DNA of 64,000 nt from Apostichopus japonicus (GCF_037975245.1 NC_092578.1:8641001-8705000); one strand, 5' to 3'. Positions 50,766 through 60,986 are shown, numbered from the stretch's first letter. Notes: generated by a model not told the origin, from the letters alone. Numbers and translations are program-made.

Positions 50766-53249
50766 AATATATATATATACACATATTTCTTCTACAATTT
50801 TTATGACCGTCTTGTGATTATGAATGTAGTTCATAATGTCTCACAAAAATGATTGTGACTTTTCGGGCAGCAAGATCTTATTACTTTTTGGTGGTTTCAA
50901 CAGTTTCTGATGAATTTAAAGACAAGGAAATTCTGGACCGAAGAAGATTAGTTATCGGTAAACGATTAGGTGCTGGTCAATTTGGAGTCGTCTACAAAGG
51001 TATTCTGAAGGGAGAACATTCATCCGACCGAAATAGGATTGTGGCCATCAAAAACCCTAACGGTAAGAATAACAATTAGGGGTCGTGTTGCTCTTTTGTC
51101 TACGATATAGTTTAAAACGCGGGTTGTGAGAGGACATGGGGTGGTGGGGGGCTTGGAATGTCTACATTAGTTATATTGTCCTTTGGTAAGTTTGGTATAA
51201 TGCATCATAGAGGAAGCTGGCGGTGCGATACCAACCGTGTTCATCCTCTTTCCTGTCTCTTTGCCGATACCCGGTTGCATTGCTCTTTAGCTGATAGCAT
51301 TCCTTTTCCTTCAAACAATAATCAAATATAGTGACAATGATTAATTTCATAACCGTAAACCTAATTCAACTCAACCACATCCATACTTCCGCCTCCCAAA
51401 AGAGAAAGGGCGACCCTTATACAGTACCATGGCAGTATATAACTGAAAAACCAATATTGTTGACTCTGCAAACCTTAAAACATATCTATGAATTTGTATA
51501 TCAAGTAAGGTGACAGATGTCGTTAACACTCAAACTTAAAGAGGGAAATATTCTATACAATATTGGTTGACAACCCCCCCCCCCACCCCACCCCCATGAC
51601 AATAACTTGTCCCTTACTCGAGATATGGTTGATTGAATGTAACCTCATTGAGGCTGGCTAAACCCTCGCTAACACAAGGAGACGGACCACAGTAAATGTG
51701 ATCTCTCATGTCACCACGGTTCGCATTGTTCAAATGCTTTACTTTCCCCATTACAATTTTCATGTTGATTTATCCTCGGATTTTGATATTTTGACATGTT
51801 TGCTTGGTTGTCATTGTTCTCTGTATTTACCATTTCATTAAAACAAGGGACTCTTTGTCGGGGGGGGGGGTAGGAAGCTTCCAAAAGTGGTGGGGCACAA
51901 CATCAGAGGGGCACTTTCTCATTCCACAACCACCACTCGCGTTATGCTATAAACCGATACACACCGGCCATATACTTAAATATATATGATGTGTTAGTAT
52001 GCTATCAATACTATTATGGTGCATGTGACTCTATCAACCTATATCTGCACAGTATAGAATAATATGTAAGTAGAATGAGCTGCAAATATTGATTTTTTAT
52101 TTATTGAAATTGTTTATTGTTAACCGTGCTACAACAAAAAATGGGATGCCATTTTAAAAATAGATCGTACAGACTAAAAATAAATAATTAAAATAAAATA
52201 TTTAAAATTAACAAAGGCTTAAGATATCCAAAAGACAGTTCTTCATCAACGGGGCACATTTTATTTGCCAGTAGGACACATTTGCTATTTTGGAAGAAAA
52301 CAAAAGTGCCCCCTCCCGGCTCCTACCCCCTGCTTTTTGTAGAAGGGCCCTTTGTGGATAAATGAATTGAATATTCCCCCCAAAAATGAGACATTTTCAA
52401 CTCATTCGTCATGATTTAAATGCACGAAATATCACCAAATTTGGAGAAAGAGAAAAAACAATCAATTGCTTTGATGATGTAGTTTATACCCATATTAAAG
52501 ATGCATATATATTTCCTGCAATATGGATAAGCAATCTACACCATCCATATTTAAGATAATAAAAGTTATATGAAAAAGAAAGAAAAAACACGAAACGAAC
52601 CATCTTAACAGAATAGTTCAACTCCGGTTTCTCATATAGTATATACTAATACAAATATATCTATCAAATTTGCTACATCACCTTTCTATATTATGTTGTG
52701 TCTATTTACTCTCCCTTTTTCAAATTTGTTTCCCTTTTTTTTTGCAGTTTCACTCACGGATCGAATAAGAGAAGACTTTCTGAAAGAAATCAAATTGATG
52801 ATAGAAATGAAAAGAGATATTAAGAGTCATCCAAACATATCGTTAATAATAGGTTGTTGCACTGTGTCAGAACCTTTCTGTTTGATCACCGAGTTCATGA
52901 AACATGGCGAGTTACTTGGCTTCTTGAGGAAATGCCGTAAATGTAAACAAGTAAGTGCCAAGTGGGCAAATAAGTGCTCACTTCATACTATCATAGCCTA
53001 AATGCGCATCCCCGTAATGCCGCATATGTAAACAAGTATAAGTGCTCAGTTTAAAATAATGTGTTCACATCGTATATATGATTAGAAATAATATAGCCCG
53101 AAATGCGGTAAATGTGTTTTGTAAAATAATGTGACACTGTTTCACGTGATATGATGTGTTTCTATTCAAATTTACATTGCCGATGAAAACAAACCTGGCT
53201 CAGAAGGCCTATATATGGTTACTCCACATGCTTAATAATCGAAACAACA

Positions 53250-53331
<82 letters not shown>

Positions 53332-53647
53332 AAAGATAAACAAGCGAATATTTTTAACAACGACATACTGCTATATTTCGGAGTGGTCACCACTCCATCG
53401 TCAGGCAAAAGTACAAGATCAATTAAATACAAGGGCTAATATACATCCAATATACATACTAGTTTAAACATCACTCATGCTTATCACTATTGTCGTCCTT
53501 GGATGTATATTAGCCCTTGTATTTAATTGATCTTGTACTTTTGCCTGACGATGGAGTGGTGACCACTCCGAAATATAGCAGTATGTCGTTGTTAAAAATA
53601 TTCGCTTGTTTATCTTTTATATTATCAGTATGGACCACTACTATTTT

Positions 53648-53741
<94 letters not shown>

Positions 53742-56700
53742 GTGTCACCGAAATGTAAATTAGGGCGGCATTGAACTTAGCACACATAAATTTGCAGATG
53801 ACTATGAAAGGTCCTATACCTGTACCGCTTAAGATTTGTCATTGTGGTTCTACTAAATGCGTAAGGTTGGCATGTAATATCCTTTTTTTGATTAGTCAAA
53901 TGATAACTTTATTTAAAAAAACATAAAAACAAATGTGTACCTGATACGTCATCTGCCGTGCAAGCAGTTATTTTCGTTCTAGATCTATTTCCATTGTTGT
54001 TACTATTTAATGCCAACTTACGTTACCCCTATATCAACATAGTGGTCGGCTACTAACCTACATATCGTAAGGTGGTACACGGACTATTGCATAGGGGGTT
54101 AACAATTTCTGTATCAAACACTACATATTATTAACATTTAAAAACATGTTAACTATACATTTTACCAACATTTACTAACTTAATGGTACCAAGTACAATT
54201 TTAATGTTCCTTTGATCATTTTATTCTACCTGTTGAAATGTTTTTCTAACATCGACAAACAGTACAGCCCCATACGATTTTAGTAAAAGCAATCTTTCTA
54301 GCCGTCGCTGGACAAACGATTTGTATCAATGAAGTCTTCGGCTTTGAGTACATCGTTTTTTATACGTTTGCCGTGTTGGATGAATCTATAACCGTAATAC
54401 ATGTAGAAATGACCGACTTTACGTTATAGTCATTGCCGATTTTTACAATCCCATGCACACACAAGTTTAACCAAATTGACAAGGAGTTGTCATGGAGTAA
54501 TTTCGAACGTTGCAGCAAATACATATACGATAACGTTTATCATAGCGTTTTACATTCGGAATATATGTAAAATTGGTCAATATCTTAATTTTATCCCCAC
54601 AGGATTATGTATTTCCAGATCCAATTTTCAAACTCACGGAGACTAACCAAGTTCAGATTGGGTTACAAATAGCCAAAGGAATGGTAAGTATAAACCAATT
54701 CAGGAAACAGACTTAGCCTATGCTTTATCCTACCTATATATGGTGCCTATAGATTTGTCTATGTCTGTATGTACACTGCAGAATATGATTTATATCAACA
54801 TTCTCTCTTGCATACTGCTATTTGATGAAGTTTTGAAGGCTGAGACCGAAAATGAAAAATGTGTAAGTCGTACTTATGTGTGTCTAACTTAAGTCTTACT
54901 TAAGTGTTCACCGAGGCTCCTTGACCTCTGTCCGCCCACCACAGCCACTTGAGTTATGTGTTGGATAATCCGTCATAGAGTTTGCTTCTCGTGGGTATAC
55001 AGGTGTAAAAAATTCGCCAAAAGTATTTCCTTGTATTTTTGTTGTTGTCAAAAGTATTTCCTTGTTTTGTTGTTGTTGTTGTTTTAAGTTTTGACATTTG
55101 TGTATATATATAATACCACTCATTTGAAAACGCAAACTTTGTACAAGCAAAAGTGTTAATTTACCCATATACCAGCATGGGATATCTAAGCCCATGCTTA
55201 GTTTGAGTGATGTGTCATTAGACCCCGTCGTGTTATATATTGAGCTGACAACACAACACAACCATTCTTCCAACTAGCCTAATATTAACCTTTGATCACC
55301 TTCATAGGCTCATCTATCGAGTATGAAATATTTCCATGGTGATCTGGCCGCGAGAAATATCCTCGTGGGCGAGAACCTTCTCGTTAAGATATCCGATTTT
55401 GGTTTTGCGAGGGACATTTATGAGACTGGATTTGACAAACTTCAGAAAGAGGAGAAAAGGCCGGTCAAATGGTACAGTCCAGAGGCAAACAGAGACGGTG
55501 TCTGCTCCGAGAAGGGAGATGTGTAGGTACCCTTTATCGTATTAAGTATGTGTATTTATGCAATCTTCTACGTAGTAACCACCATGGAGGTAAAAACAGA
55601 CAGACCATGTAGAGGTGTGCGTGTAGTGCTGTACGTCCCAATGTGGATTGTATGGCAAAGTGTAGAGGAGATTCTTGAATCGAAATATGCAATAACTTCA
55701 GAAATGGAAGTTTTTCATGAGCTTCATAAATGAGGCTGTCCATCTGTCTGTAGGTTGGGAAGGGCCAGATGGGATGTCAGTTACATACGAAGCATATCAC
55801 ATGCTGTTTATGCATTTTACGTAACAGCGCCACTATCTCTTGTTTCTGTAGAACACAGTGCTCACGCACGGATCTGTTCTATGACTCACGAGACACACAA
55901 AATGTCACAAAATTCACACCTCCATTAAAATGAAATTTGCATACGATTATTTTTAAGTTTCTCTCTGTATTTAATGATTTCAAAACAGATGGTCCTTTGG
56001 TGTGGTTCTTTATGAGATATTTTCCCTCGGTGCTGTCCCATACATAGGTCTTGGAGGGGACGAGGTCTTCAAGAAAATAGAAAACGGCTACCGGCTAGGC
56101 AAACCAGATGACTGTCCATTCGATGTGTACGTATACGACACTTTTTTAAATGATATTTTAGAGATCAATTTACTTTTGATTCTTAATGGACCACGAAACC
56201 CAGCTCTAAAGTGCAGTTTTCTTTTCATTTCTTTTAAAACAGATGTATGGAGGTCTCGAGAAATGTTGATTTGAAATCAACATATTTAATTAATAAAAGT
56301 GAACTTGAATGAGATAAATATGATGTCATGGATACAATTATACACAAATATGTTTTTTAGTTGTCTTCAAAATAGGAACTTTTTCTTTCTACTTTTAAAA
56401 GTGGATGCATCAGTCTATGGAGACGATATGTCACAGTATCTTCATTGCATATATGTGGGATAACACTGGCGTGCACCAAGGGGTGGGGGGTGGCGGGGGG
56501 AGATGAAATGAAGTATCTAACATAAATTGCTTCGCTAATGTTAACTGTGAATGTTAGCATCCGGTATGTAGGATATTAATATACCGAAATGATTTCCGAT
56601 AAAAATGGGCCTACTCAACGATATGTATAAACCATGTGATGACCTGTGATGTGTTTACAGTGCCGGGTTACTGTGAACCATCTTGAGACTCTATTATGAT

Positions 56701-58392
56701 GGACCCTTATACTCCCATTTAATGCACAATCAAAAAAAAAATGTTTGGCTACTCATGTATCTTGCCCGAAAGTTATCACGGAGGCCCCTTATCCTTCGTT
56801 GGCTCCTTACCCTTTGGGAATCCCTTTGACCGTGGCGCCCCTCCCCCCTGGGGACTTCACGATCCGCCAATATTATCTGGCAAAAATATGTGATCTGTGT
56901 GTATATTTGCATGTATGTTGAGTTTCACTGATAGTCACTGATAAATAGAGGGCGTCTGACATTAATTGCTTGGCTGGATTCATTGTGTAGCCCCCTTTAA
57001 GTACATTTTTCATTTATGCAGGTACGAGATAATGATGCAGTGCTGGGAATATCAACCAGGAGATCGACCAAACTTTCAGCAGCTAGAAAATAGACACGAG
57101 GAGATTGTAAAGAATATGACTTCAATGCCTTATCTTAGAGTTTCCGAGATGGTAAAAAGTGATACAAAATTAATTGATTTAGAAATGGGGGATCTTAAAC
57201 ATTGATACATAGGGATGCTGTTATATCGGTCCTAATGCGCATGATCTATACTGTTTACATGATTTCCAGAGATATTGTGTATCTCTGTCCGTGTGCTAGC
57301 TGTGAAAATATGTTTCGAAAGATCTCGTCTTCAATACTAACGACGTTATTGGATATACCAATAGTGATACAATCTTCACTGACGATCAAAGCTTGAACTC
57401 AGTTTAGAGGACGTCATGGTGACTTTATATCGACTTTTCCAAAAATAAATGCCCATTCTCGCTTACTTCTCCACACCCCCTCCTTTTTTATAAAGTTTTA
57501 TGCAAAGAGAACCATCTAAAATGGTGGTTTGCTTTGAACACTTATTTAGAGTAATATCAGATACGTCTTGAAAAAGAATATTTCAAACCAAACCTAGAAA
57601 ATTAAATTCAAAACATTTTTCTTTCCACATTTCATCAAATGGAAAGCGTTTTTTTTTTCCTTGTTCGGGTCACATGTCCGTTTTTTTTTTCAAGAAAGTT
57701 TAACGACTGTTGACTATAGATGGGGCTATTCCTTATATGATAGCATCTTAACGAATTGGAGTATTTTAATCTGTAATTCGCCCAGAAAAGATTGACATTA
57801 GAGGGTGGGATGGGGTGGGGGGGGGGGGGGGTCTGGTGGCTCTGTGGTCGTTGAAGTCGACTCCAATGTAGCACGCACGGTGTGTCCTCTCCCAGATAAT
57901 ATTTTGTCTTGAAATGGTGCTCTTTGATACATATTTAGGCTATGAGTTAGGTTTTTAATTAAGTCTACACGCAATTGAGGTTGTGTACCTAACTACTTTA
58001 AGTTTTTTAGTTTAGGGTTGATAGAGGGGGTAGGGGAGATGTTTAAATGACTCAAGTTAAAGGCTTAAATCTTTTAACAGAGAGAAGTGAACTTGTGGTG
58101 TCACGGCAGGCGATTTTTTTACAAATGTTGGTGTTATCACAGTCGGTACGGCCATATAGGTAAACATCAAGTAAACAGGTGTATTGCCTGTTTGCTCATG
58201 AGGCAATATATAAAGAAAGACTAAACAATTCTTCAATTCTTCTAACAGGAAGAAGACGACAGACATTCACCGGAGAACGTTTCTTTGAGTTCCTTTGTAA
58301 TAAATGAGAATTTTACGAGCTCGTTTTCGTCACCATCTGTGGTAATCATCCATGATACTTCCAACGGAGAAGAGGACGATACCTTAGGCTAG
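42130..58392 (+). CDS. FN3 receptor tyrosine kinase, complete, 17 coding exons
   Basis: Exons: 42130-42211, 42296-42412, 43044-43192, 44278-44334, 44941-45040, 45887-45931, 47512-47723, 48772-48858, 49696-49819, 50039-50260, 50904-51062, 52748-52950, 54603-54683, 55308-55522, 55989-56126, 57022-57151, 58249-58392. All introns are GT-AG and phases agree, giving 2,265 nt = 754 aa. Order: signal peptide; an ectodomain with FN3-type motifs (WSPPTIDG near residue 63, WNRPLQVNG near 205) and six N-glycosylation sequons; membrane helix about 347-369; kinase from about 414 to 695; short acidic tail. Kinase marks: GAGQFG loop 421-426, VAIK Lys448, Glu465, Thr499 gatekeeper, HGDLAARN with Asp558 and Asn563, DFG 576-578, KWYSPEA, DVWSFG. 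The overall fold is that of an active cell-surface receptor kinase; ligand and orthologue are not identifiable. Arg of HRD is Gly557. The activation loop keeps Tyr584 of DIYET but lacks the twin tyrosines usual in insulin-receptor-like kinases. Confidence 0.92.
42296..45040 (+). CDS. RTK exons 2-5: first FN3-like domain
   Basis: Four exons (42296-42412, 43044-43192, 44278-44334, 44941-45040). FN3 marks are [20 protein letters not shown] (B and C strands) and [15 protein letters not shown] (F and G strands). Cys pairs lie in [11 protein letters not shown] and in [12 protein letters not shown]. Sequons: NIS, NET. Intron phases are 1, 0, 0 and 1. The domain is diverged and longer than a standard 90-residue FN3 because of the Cys-bearing loops. 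Confidence 0.85.
45314..45828 (+). mobile_element. hAT (Charlie-like) MITE in RTK intron 5
   Basis: 515 bp with ends CAGGGGTTCCCTAACTGGGG and, from the right, CAGGGTTTCCCTAACTTT, flanked by the perfect 8-bp duplication CTCTAGAC (45306-45313 and 45829-45836). The CAGGGGTTCCC start matches the Charlie-type hAT terminus known from many animals. No transposase is present; the minus-strand frames here are not genes. Confidence 0.92.
45887..45931 (+). CDS. RTK exon 6: 45-nt Cys-bearing microexon
   Basis: Acceptor CCACAG|AT at 45886/45887 and donor TATC|GTAAGT after 45931. It encodes the linker [16 protein letters not shown] between the two FN3 regions. The phase (two bases in, one out) fits both neighbours. 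A competing donor 37 nt downstream (ACAG|GTAAGG, 45968) would leave two bases, breaking the frame of exon 7. Confidence 0.8.
45961..46810 (+). repeat. 37-bp minisatellite carrying splice-donor motif
   Basis: About 23 copies of a unit containing GTCATACAGGTAAGGTGAAA followed by GAAACTATATATAGTAT. It begins 30 nt after the true donor of exon 6 and fills half of intron 6. Most units contain CAG|GTAAGG, a near-consensus 5' splice site. The first and last few units are the most diverged; the middle units are nearly identical. Confidence 0.93.
46811..47511. other. Rest of RTK intron 6
   Basis: No exon is needed here for phase. A G-tract lies at about 47096-47108. Confidence 0.5.
47512..49819 (+). 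CDS. RTK exons 7-9: second FN3 domain
   Basis: Exons 47512-47723, 48772-48858 and 49696-49819. Marks are [24 protein letters not shown] (broken here only by class limits: PINVRV, then [20 protein letters not shown]) and [13 protein letters not shown], the Tyr-corner strand of FN3. Sequons: NDT, NTS, NQT, NNS. Phases 0, 0 and 1. Introns between them carry a TTAA MITE, an (AAT)n tract and a CAGT repeat. Confidence 0.88.
47911..48276 (+). mobile_element. TTAA-type MITE, copy in RTK intron 7
   Basis: Same family as 1443-1797 (GGCATTGAAGGCTCGCCCC at the left; GAGTCTTCACACCC at the right). The flanking tetranucleotides are CTAA and TTGA, so the TTAA sites have mutated, suggesting an older insertion. 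The sense orientation matches the RTK gene. Confidence 0.8.
48711..48750 (+). repeat. (AAT)n microsatellite
   Basis: About 13 AAT units 20 nt upstream of the exon 8 acceptor region. A second short (AAT)n lies at 44339-44365, just after the exon 4 donor. Confidence 0.9.
49264..49640 (+). repeat. CAGT-based imperfect tandem repeat
   Basis: Intron 8 holds about 375 bp of CAGTCAGT runs broken by AATCTTT, AATTCTGT and AATCTGTTAAT spacers. A higher-order unit of roughly 28-32 bp (TCTTTCAGTCAGTCAGT plus spacer) can be followed. Many TTTCAG words mimic 3' splice sites. Confidence 0.85.
50039..50260 (+). CDS. RTK exon 10: membrane helix and juxtamembrane
   Basis: Acceptor TTTCAG|CA; donor ACAG|GTATTA. 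It encodes about 22 extracellular residues, the helix [20 protein letters not shown] with VLC, then a basic stop-transfer (NYLKRK) and a Ser/Pro-rich juxtamembrane segment containing a YLPHV tyrosine. Confidence 0.92.
50349..50461 (+). mobile_element. tRNA-derived SINE, full 5' head
   Basis: A box-like TAGCCTTGTGGTTAGGGTGT at 50356 and B box GGTTCGAATCC at 50399-50409, 43 bp apart, are the internal RNA polymerase III promoter. A short body (TTTTTCACTGTTCTGGATTTTCC) then runs into (TA)n at about 50473-50517. Related copies are at 34864-34946 and 58549-58644. It lies in RTK intron 10. Confidence 0.85.
50529..50640. mobile_element. Inverted fragments of the hammerhead-SINE family
   Basis: Plus strand 50603-50632 reads GCGTCCAAAAAGGACGAGAC then CGATCGTGAGG, the core seen at 58879 and 63786. 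Just left of it, on the minus strand, is the family's 3' body (AAGTGGAATTTTCTTGTGTG ... ATACCACTTGCTACACAT). The two halves meet head to head at a GTCC-AAAAA-GGAC hairpin. Confidence 0.6.
50904..51062 (+). CDS. RTK exon 11: glycine loop and ATP lysine
   Basis: Encodes [18 protein letters not shown] and IVAIKNPN, the phosphate-binding loop and beta-3 Lys448. Acceptor TTTCAACAG|TT, donor AACG|GTAAGA. Confidence 0.93.
51063..52089. other. RTK intron 11, first part
   Basis: No exon. A C-tract at 51574-51587 and a G-tract plus GGGGCACAAC at about 51861-51900 are MITE-like debris. Confidence 0.5.
52090..52333 (-). mobile_element. G-tract hAT-like repeat, opposite-strand copy
   Basis: The minus-strand counterpart of 2917-3105, ending CGGCTCCTACCCCCTG at 52333. 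Shared blocks include GGGGCACATTTTATTTGCC, GATATCCAAAAGACAGTTCT and TTGTTAACCGTGCTAC. It lies in RTK intron 11. Confidence 0.6.
52748..54683 (+). CDS. RTK exons 12-13: helix C to helix E
   Basis: Exons 52748-52950 and 54603-54683. The first gives the helix C Glu (FLKEIKLM), HPNI, and the hinge [17 protein letters not shown]. The second gives [11 protein letters not shown] (helix E). The kinase insert is short ([14 protein letters not shown]). The intron between them holds the hammerhead-bearing foldback. Confidence 0.92.
53352..53410 (-). ncRNA. Hammerhead-like ribozyme core, left arm
   Basis: The exact mirror of the 53539-53597 motif, on the minus strand; CTGACGA is at 53404-53398. It would only be made by antisense transcription. 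Confidence 0.4.
53539..53597 (+). ncRNA. Hammerhead-like ribozyme core, right arm
   Basis: CTGACGA (53545-53551), stem II GGAGTGG/CCACTCC (53553-53559 with 53563-53569, loop TGA), GAA (53570-53572), stem III ATATA/TATGT with loop GCAG (53573-53586), then C at 53587, the expected cleavage base after GT. Stem I can form as GC/GT, an internal loop, and TTTT/AAAA. This follows the type I hammerhead order. One extra T (53552) between the core A and stem II is atypical. Penelope-like retroelements and metazoan retrozymes carry such motifs (established), so this may be a relic of one. Confidence 0.45.
55308..56126 (+). CDS. RTK exons 14-15: catalytic loop to helix G
   Basis: Exons 55308-55522 and 55989-56126, joined inside Val618. 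They give [53 protein letters not shown] and VPYIGL. HRD is HGD. The activation loop between DIYET and PVKW is [11 protein letters not shown], with no tyrosine beyond Tyr584. Confidence 0.93.
57022..57205 (+). CDS. RTK exon 16, with alternative short C-terminus
   Basis: Acceptor TATGCAG|GTACGAG. It encodes the kinase end: [20 protein letters not shown]. The weak donor after 57151 (GAGATG|GTAAAA) joins exon 17 in phase 0. If it is not used, the frame runs 17 more codons ([17 protein letters not shown]) to TGA 57203-57205, giving 724 aa. An AATAAA at 57444-57449 could end that transcript. Confidence 0.85.
57444..57449 (+). terminator. Poly(A) signal for short RTK isoform
   Basis: AATAAA lies 239 nt after the short-isoform stop at 57205 and before exon 17, so its use would exclude the 754-aa form. 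Confidence 0.4.
58249..58392 (+). CDS. RTK exon 17: acidic, tyrosine-free tail
   Basis: Acceptor TTCTAACAG|GAA, 47 codons, stop TAG 58390-58392. The tail ([16 protein letters not shown] ... [10 protein letters not shown]) is rich in Ser, Glu and Asp and has no tyrosine, so it offers no phosphotyrosine docking site. A (TA)n tract starts 26 nt after the stop, and no AATAAA is seen before it. Confidence 0.8.
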   Translation, partial: EEDDRHSPENVSLSSFVINENFTSSFSSPSVVIIHDTSNGEEDDTLG

Positions 58393-58414
58393 ATTACTGT
58401 ATAGTTCATGAAGT

Positions 58415-58644
<230 letters not shown>

Positions 58645-59584
58645 ACTCTGATTGTACGTCCAGTGGTTCGAATTCAGTAAATTAAAGAAGGCCATTAGTC
58701 TACTGTATACCAATAAGCCACAGGTAGCCTAGTTTGAGTGCTTTCAATTACTCAATGAAAGCGTAGACTTATGCAGGTGTTACAACTGTACAGAATGCAC
58801 CTCTGATGCTTTTGAATCTGACAATGTACACAGATTTGCCAATTTTTTAGAGGGAAACCTATAGCCGACTTGGGAAAGGACGAAACCGATCGTGAAGTGG
58901 AATTTTTCTGGTGTTCATTTTTAATAATTTGTTATATATACCACTAGCTAAACATTTCGTTTATGTATGTGTGCCATATACATCTCGAGGTACATTATCT
59001 CTGCATATATATGCATCAAGTTGCATAACATTTCAATTGTCTATGTACAGTGTATGAACAAATAGGCATATAGGCTATTCATTTTTCTTCTAAGTTGAGG
59101 ATTCACTGCAGGTGTTTTTATATATCAAGTGAGTGATATTTATGTAAAAACCCATGCATACTGCTTGTATAATTGTAAACTGTGATTCGGTGAGTGAAGG
59201 TAAACATTAATTTTGTGAGACGGAAAGAAACCGTTACATGTACCTATGCCAATTTGCTATTACTAATATGTTTGTATTGGGAACAATTATATAATGTACG
59301 ATAGAAATGTTGCTGCTGGTGTTGTTCGAAAAGAGGCAATACAGATAGCTATTTTATTAAAAACAAACAAACATGTGTTTCCTTTTGTTAACGAAATAAT
59401 CAAGTATAGGTATTCCATGACGTTGCAGTTCTCATTTCAAAATTTGGTCACATGACCGCTTAGATGTCATTACTCTCAGTGGAGGCATGCCCATCAAGTT
59501 ATTAAAGTGCACGAGCCATGAACTCACTGACCTCATGACCGTTGATATTTTAGTTATTAAGACTCTTTAAACAGTAGAAGTAGT
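58645..59584. other. No gene; hammerhead-SINE relic at 58869-58960
   Basis: 58876-58903 reads AAAGGACGAAACCGATCGTG, then AAGTGGAATTTTTCTGGTGT and ATATACCACTAGCTAAACAT. This is the same core and 3' body as at 63786-63868, with the CTGATGA half worn away. The rest is unique AT-rich DNA. Confidence 0.6.
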
Positions 59585-60000
59585 CAAGGGCGTAGGAACC
59601 AGGGGGGGCAGTGAAAAATATGGGGGCGAAAGTATCATTCCGCCCCCCCCCCCGCTTCGCAAGTCAGAAAACCCCTTTTTCATTTCTCAATAAATGATAA
59701 CAACATTCGTCATTTTACTCATTTATGCTATTCCCGCTGCCCTTGGTGCTCAGAACATTTTGGCAGAAAAAAATCTCATTTGGAGCACCAAATTGCATCT
59801 AAGGCCAGGTGAAAATGCAAAATTATTTACAAAATGGAGTGGGTGTTGAAGTGTGCTATATTGCACCAAATTGCATCTGAGGCCACCTGGTAATGCAAAA
59901 AAGGGGAGGGGGTCACCCCCTCCACTAAGACCCCTCCCCAAGGCCGGCCATCAGTCTTCAGCCCCCCCCCCCCACTCAAAAGTACCTTCCTACGCCACTG
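59585..60000 (+). mobile_element. hAT-like MITE, 416 bp
   Basis: Ends CAAGGGCGTAGGAACCAGGG and, from the right, CAGTGGCGTAGGAAGG. The flanks are GAAGTAGT and GTAGTAGT (7 of 8 bases). Inside are C and G tracts near both ends and a local duplication: ATTTGGAGCACCAAATTGCATC (59778) and ATTGCACCAAATTGCATC (59860), each followed by GAGGCCA or AAGGCCA. Confidence 0.75.
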
Positions 60001-60019
60001 GTAGTAGTAGTAAGTTGAG

Positions 60020-60330
60020 TCTCGTCTATCCGACATGCTCAGTGATTAACCTCCGCCACGTATCACGATCTTGTGCAAGGTTTATTGCTTCCTCGAAATT
60101 GTTAATGTATAACGTCCTTAAATTGCGACTTTCTTTTTCCAAGCAAGGTAGTCACGGGCCTTCCTTCTATGTGCGACTATGGATGACCAAGGCGTTTGAC
60201 AGTCATTCAAATCAATTCCTACCGGTTTAGCAGTATGTCTCAATACTTCTCTTAAAGCAACCTTTGCCTGGAACGTCCTCCTGGAGTCTTGCTACATGAC
60301 CGAAAAATCTCAATCTTCTATGTGCGACTA
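60020..60330 (-). pseudogene. LINE C-terminal remnant with internal duplication
   Basis: The minus strand reads LRFFGHVARLQEDVPGKGCF, stops, then LEKESRNLRTLYINN, EEAINLAQDRDTWRRLITEH and a stop. FGHV.R and A.DRD.WR are the usual C-terminal end of endonuclease-reverse transcriptase LINEs. The 50-bp segment TATGTGCGACTATGGATGAC ... AGTCATTCAAATCAATTC at 60167-60216 recurs at 60317-60366, so a tandem duplication followed decay. Confidence 0.65.
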
Positions 60331-60366
60331 TGGATGACCAAGGTGTTTGACAGTCATTTAAATCAA

Positions 60367-60838
60367 TTCATTCAAACAGCCATTACTTTCTCTATGGTTA
60401 TCACACATACAATTGTTTTCATGTTGGCATGTTCATAGCATCCAAGGGAATAGTTTCTATGGAAAGTGTATTGGCACATCCTCCCCCACACACATTTTTA
60501 TAAAAGCGCACTTACTTGCCGGCAACGTTTGACCCTTTGACCTGGAGTCACCATGTAACCTTTGACATTTCACAGTCTAGTATCTGCATTGGTTTGAGAC
60601 TTTGGTACACCCGATGCAATTCTGTTATTTCGTTTAAATGCCCTCTGAGCTTGGCTCAAATGACGCCATAATTCACAGAGTCTATGCATTAGTATGGCCA
60701 GGAACACATCCACCAAGTTTGATGTCCGTCGGCCATGGTTTAGGATTAGTTGGTCGATGCACATTCCAACACACATTTGGCAAAATTTGACCTTTGATCA
60801 AGTGACCTATGGAATTTTACATTAATTTATGCACTGCA
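60367..60838. other. No gene; TTTGACC-rich repeat-like sequence
   Basis: Words such as GTTTGACCCTTTGACC, GTAACCTTTGACATTT and TTTGACCTTTGATCAAGTGACC recur, resembling the modular repeat at 61050-62310 without clear unit borders. Confidence 0.4.
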
Positions 60839-60878
60839 TTATATATATATATTTATATATATTTATATATATATATAT

Positions 60879-60924
<46 letters not shown>

Positions 60925-60986
60925 ATATATTTATATATAAATATATATATATATATGTATATATATGTATATATATATATATATAT
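60839..60986. repeat. Imperfect (TA)n microsatellite
   Basis: TA with regular TTTATA, TAGATA and TATGTA interruptions. No SINE was recognised next to it. Confidence 0.93.

Larger units (their letters stand above)
53252..53740. repeat. Perfect 127-bp inverted repeat between two (TA)n tracts
   Basis: Arms 53324-53450 and 53499-53625 are identical as far as I compared base by base, around a 48-bp spacer. (TA)n lies outside both arms (about 53252-53323 and 53648-53739). In RTK pre-mRNA (intron 12) it would form a very long hairpin. Each arm carries the hammerhead-like core described separately. The identical 36-residue frames on the two strands are a consequence of the palindrome. Confidence 0.93.
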
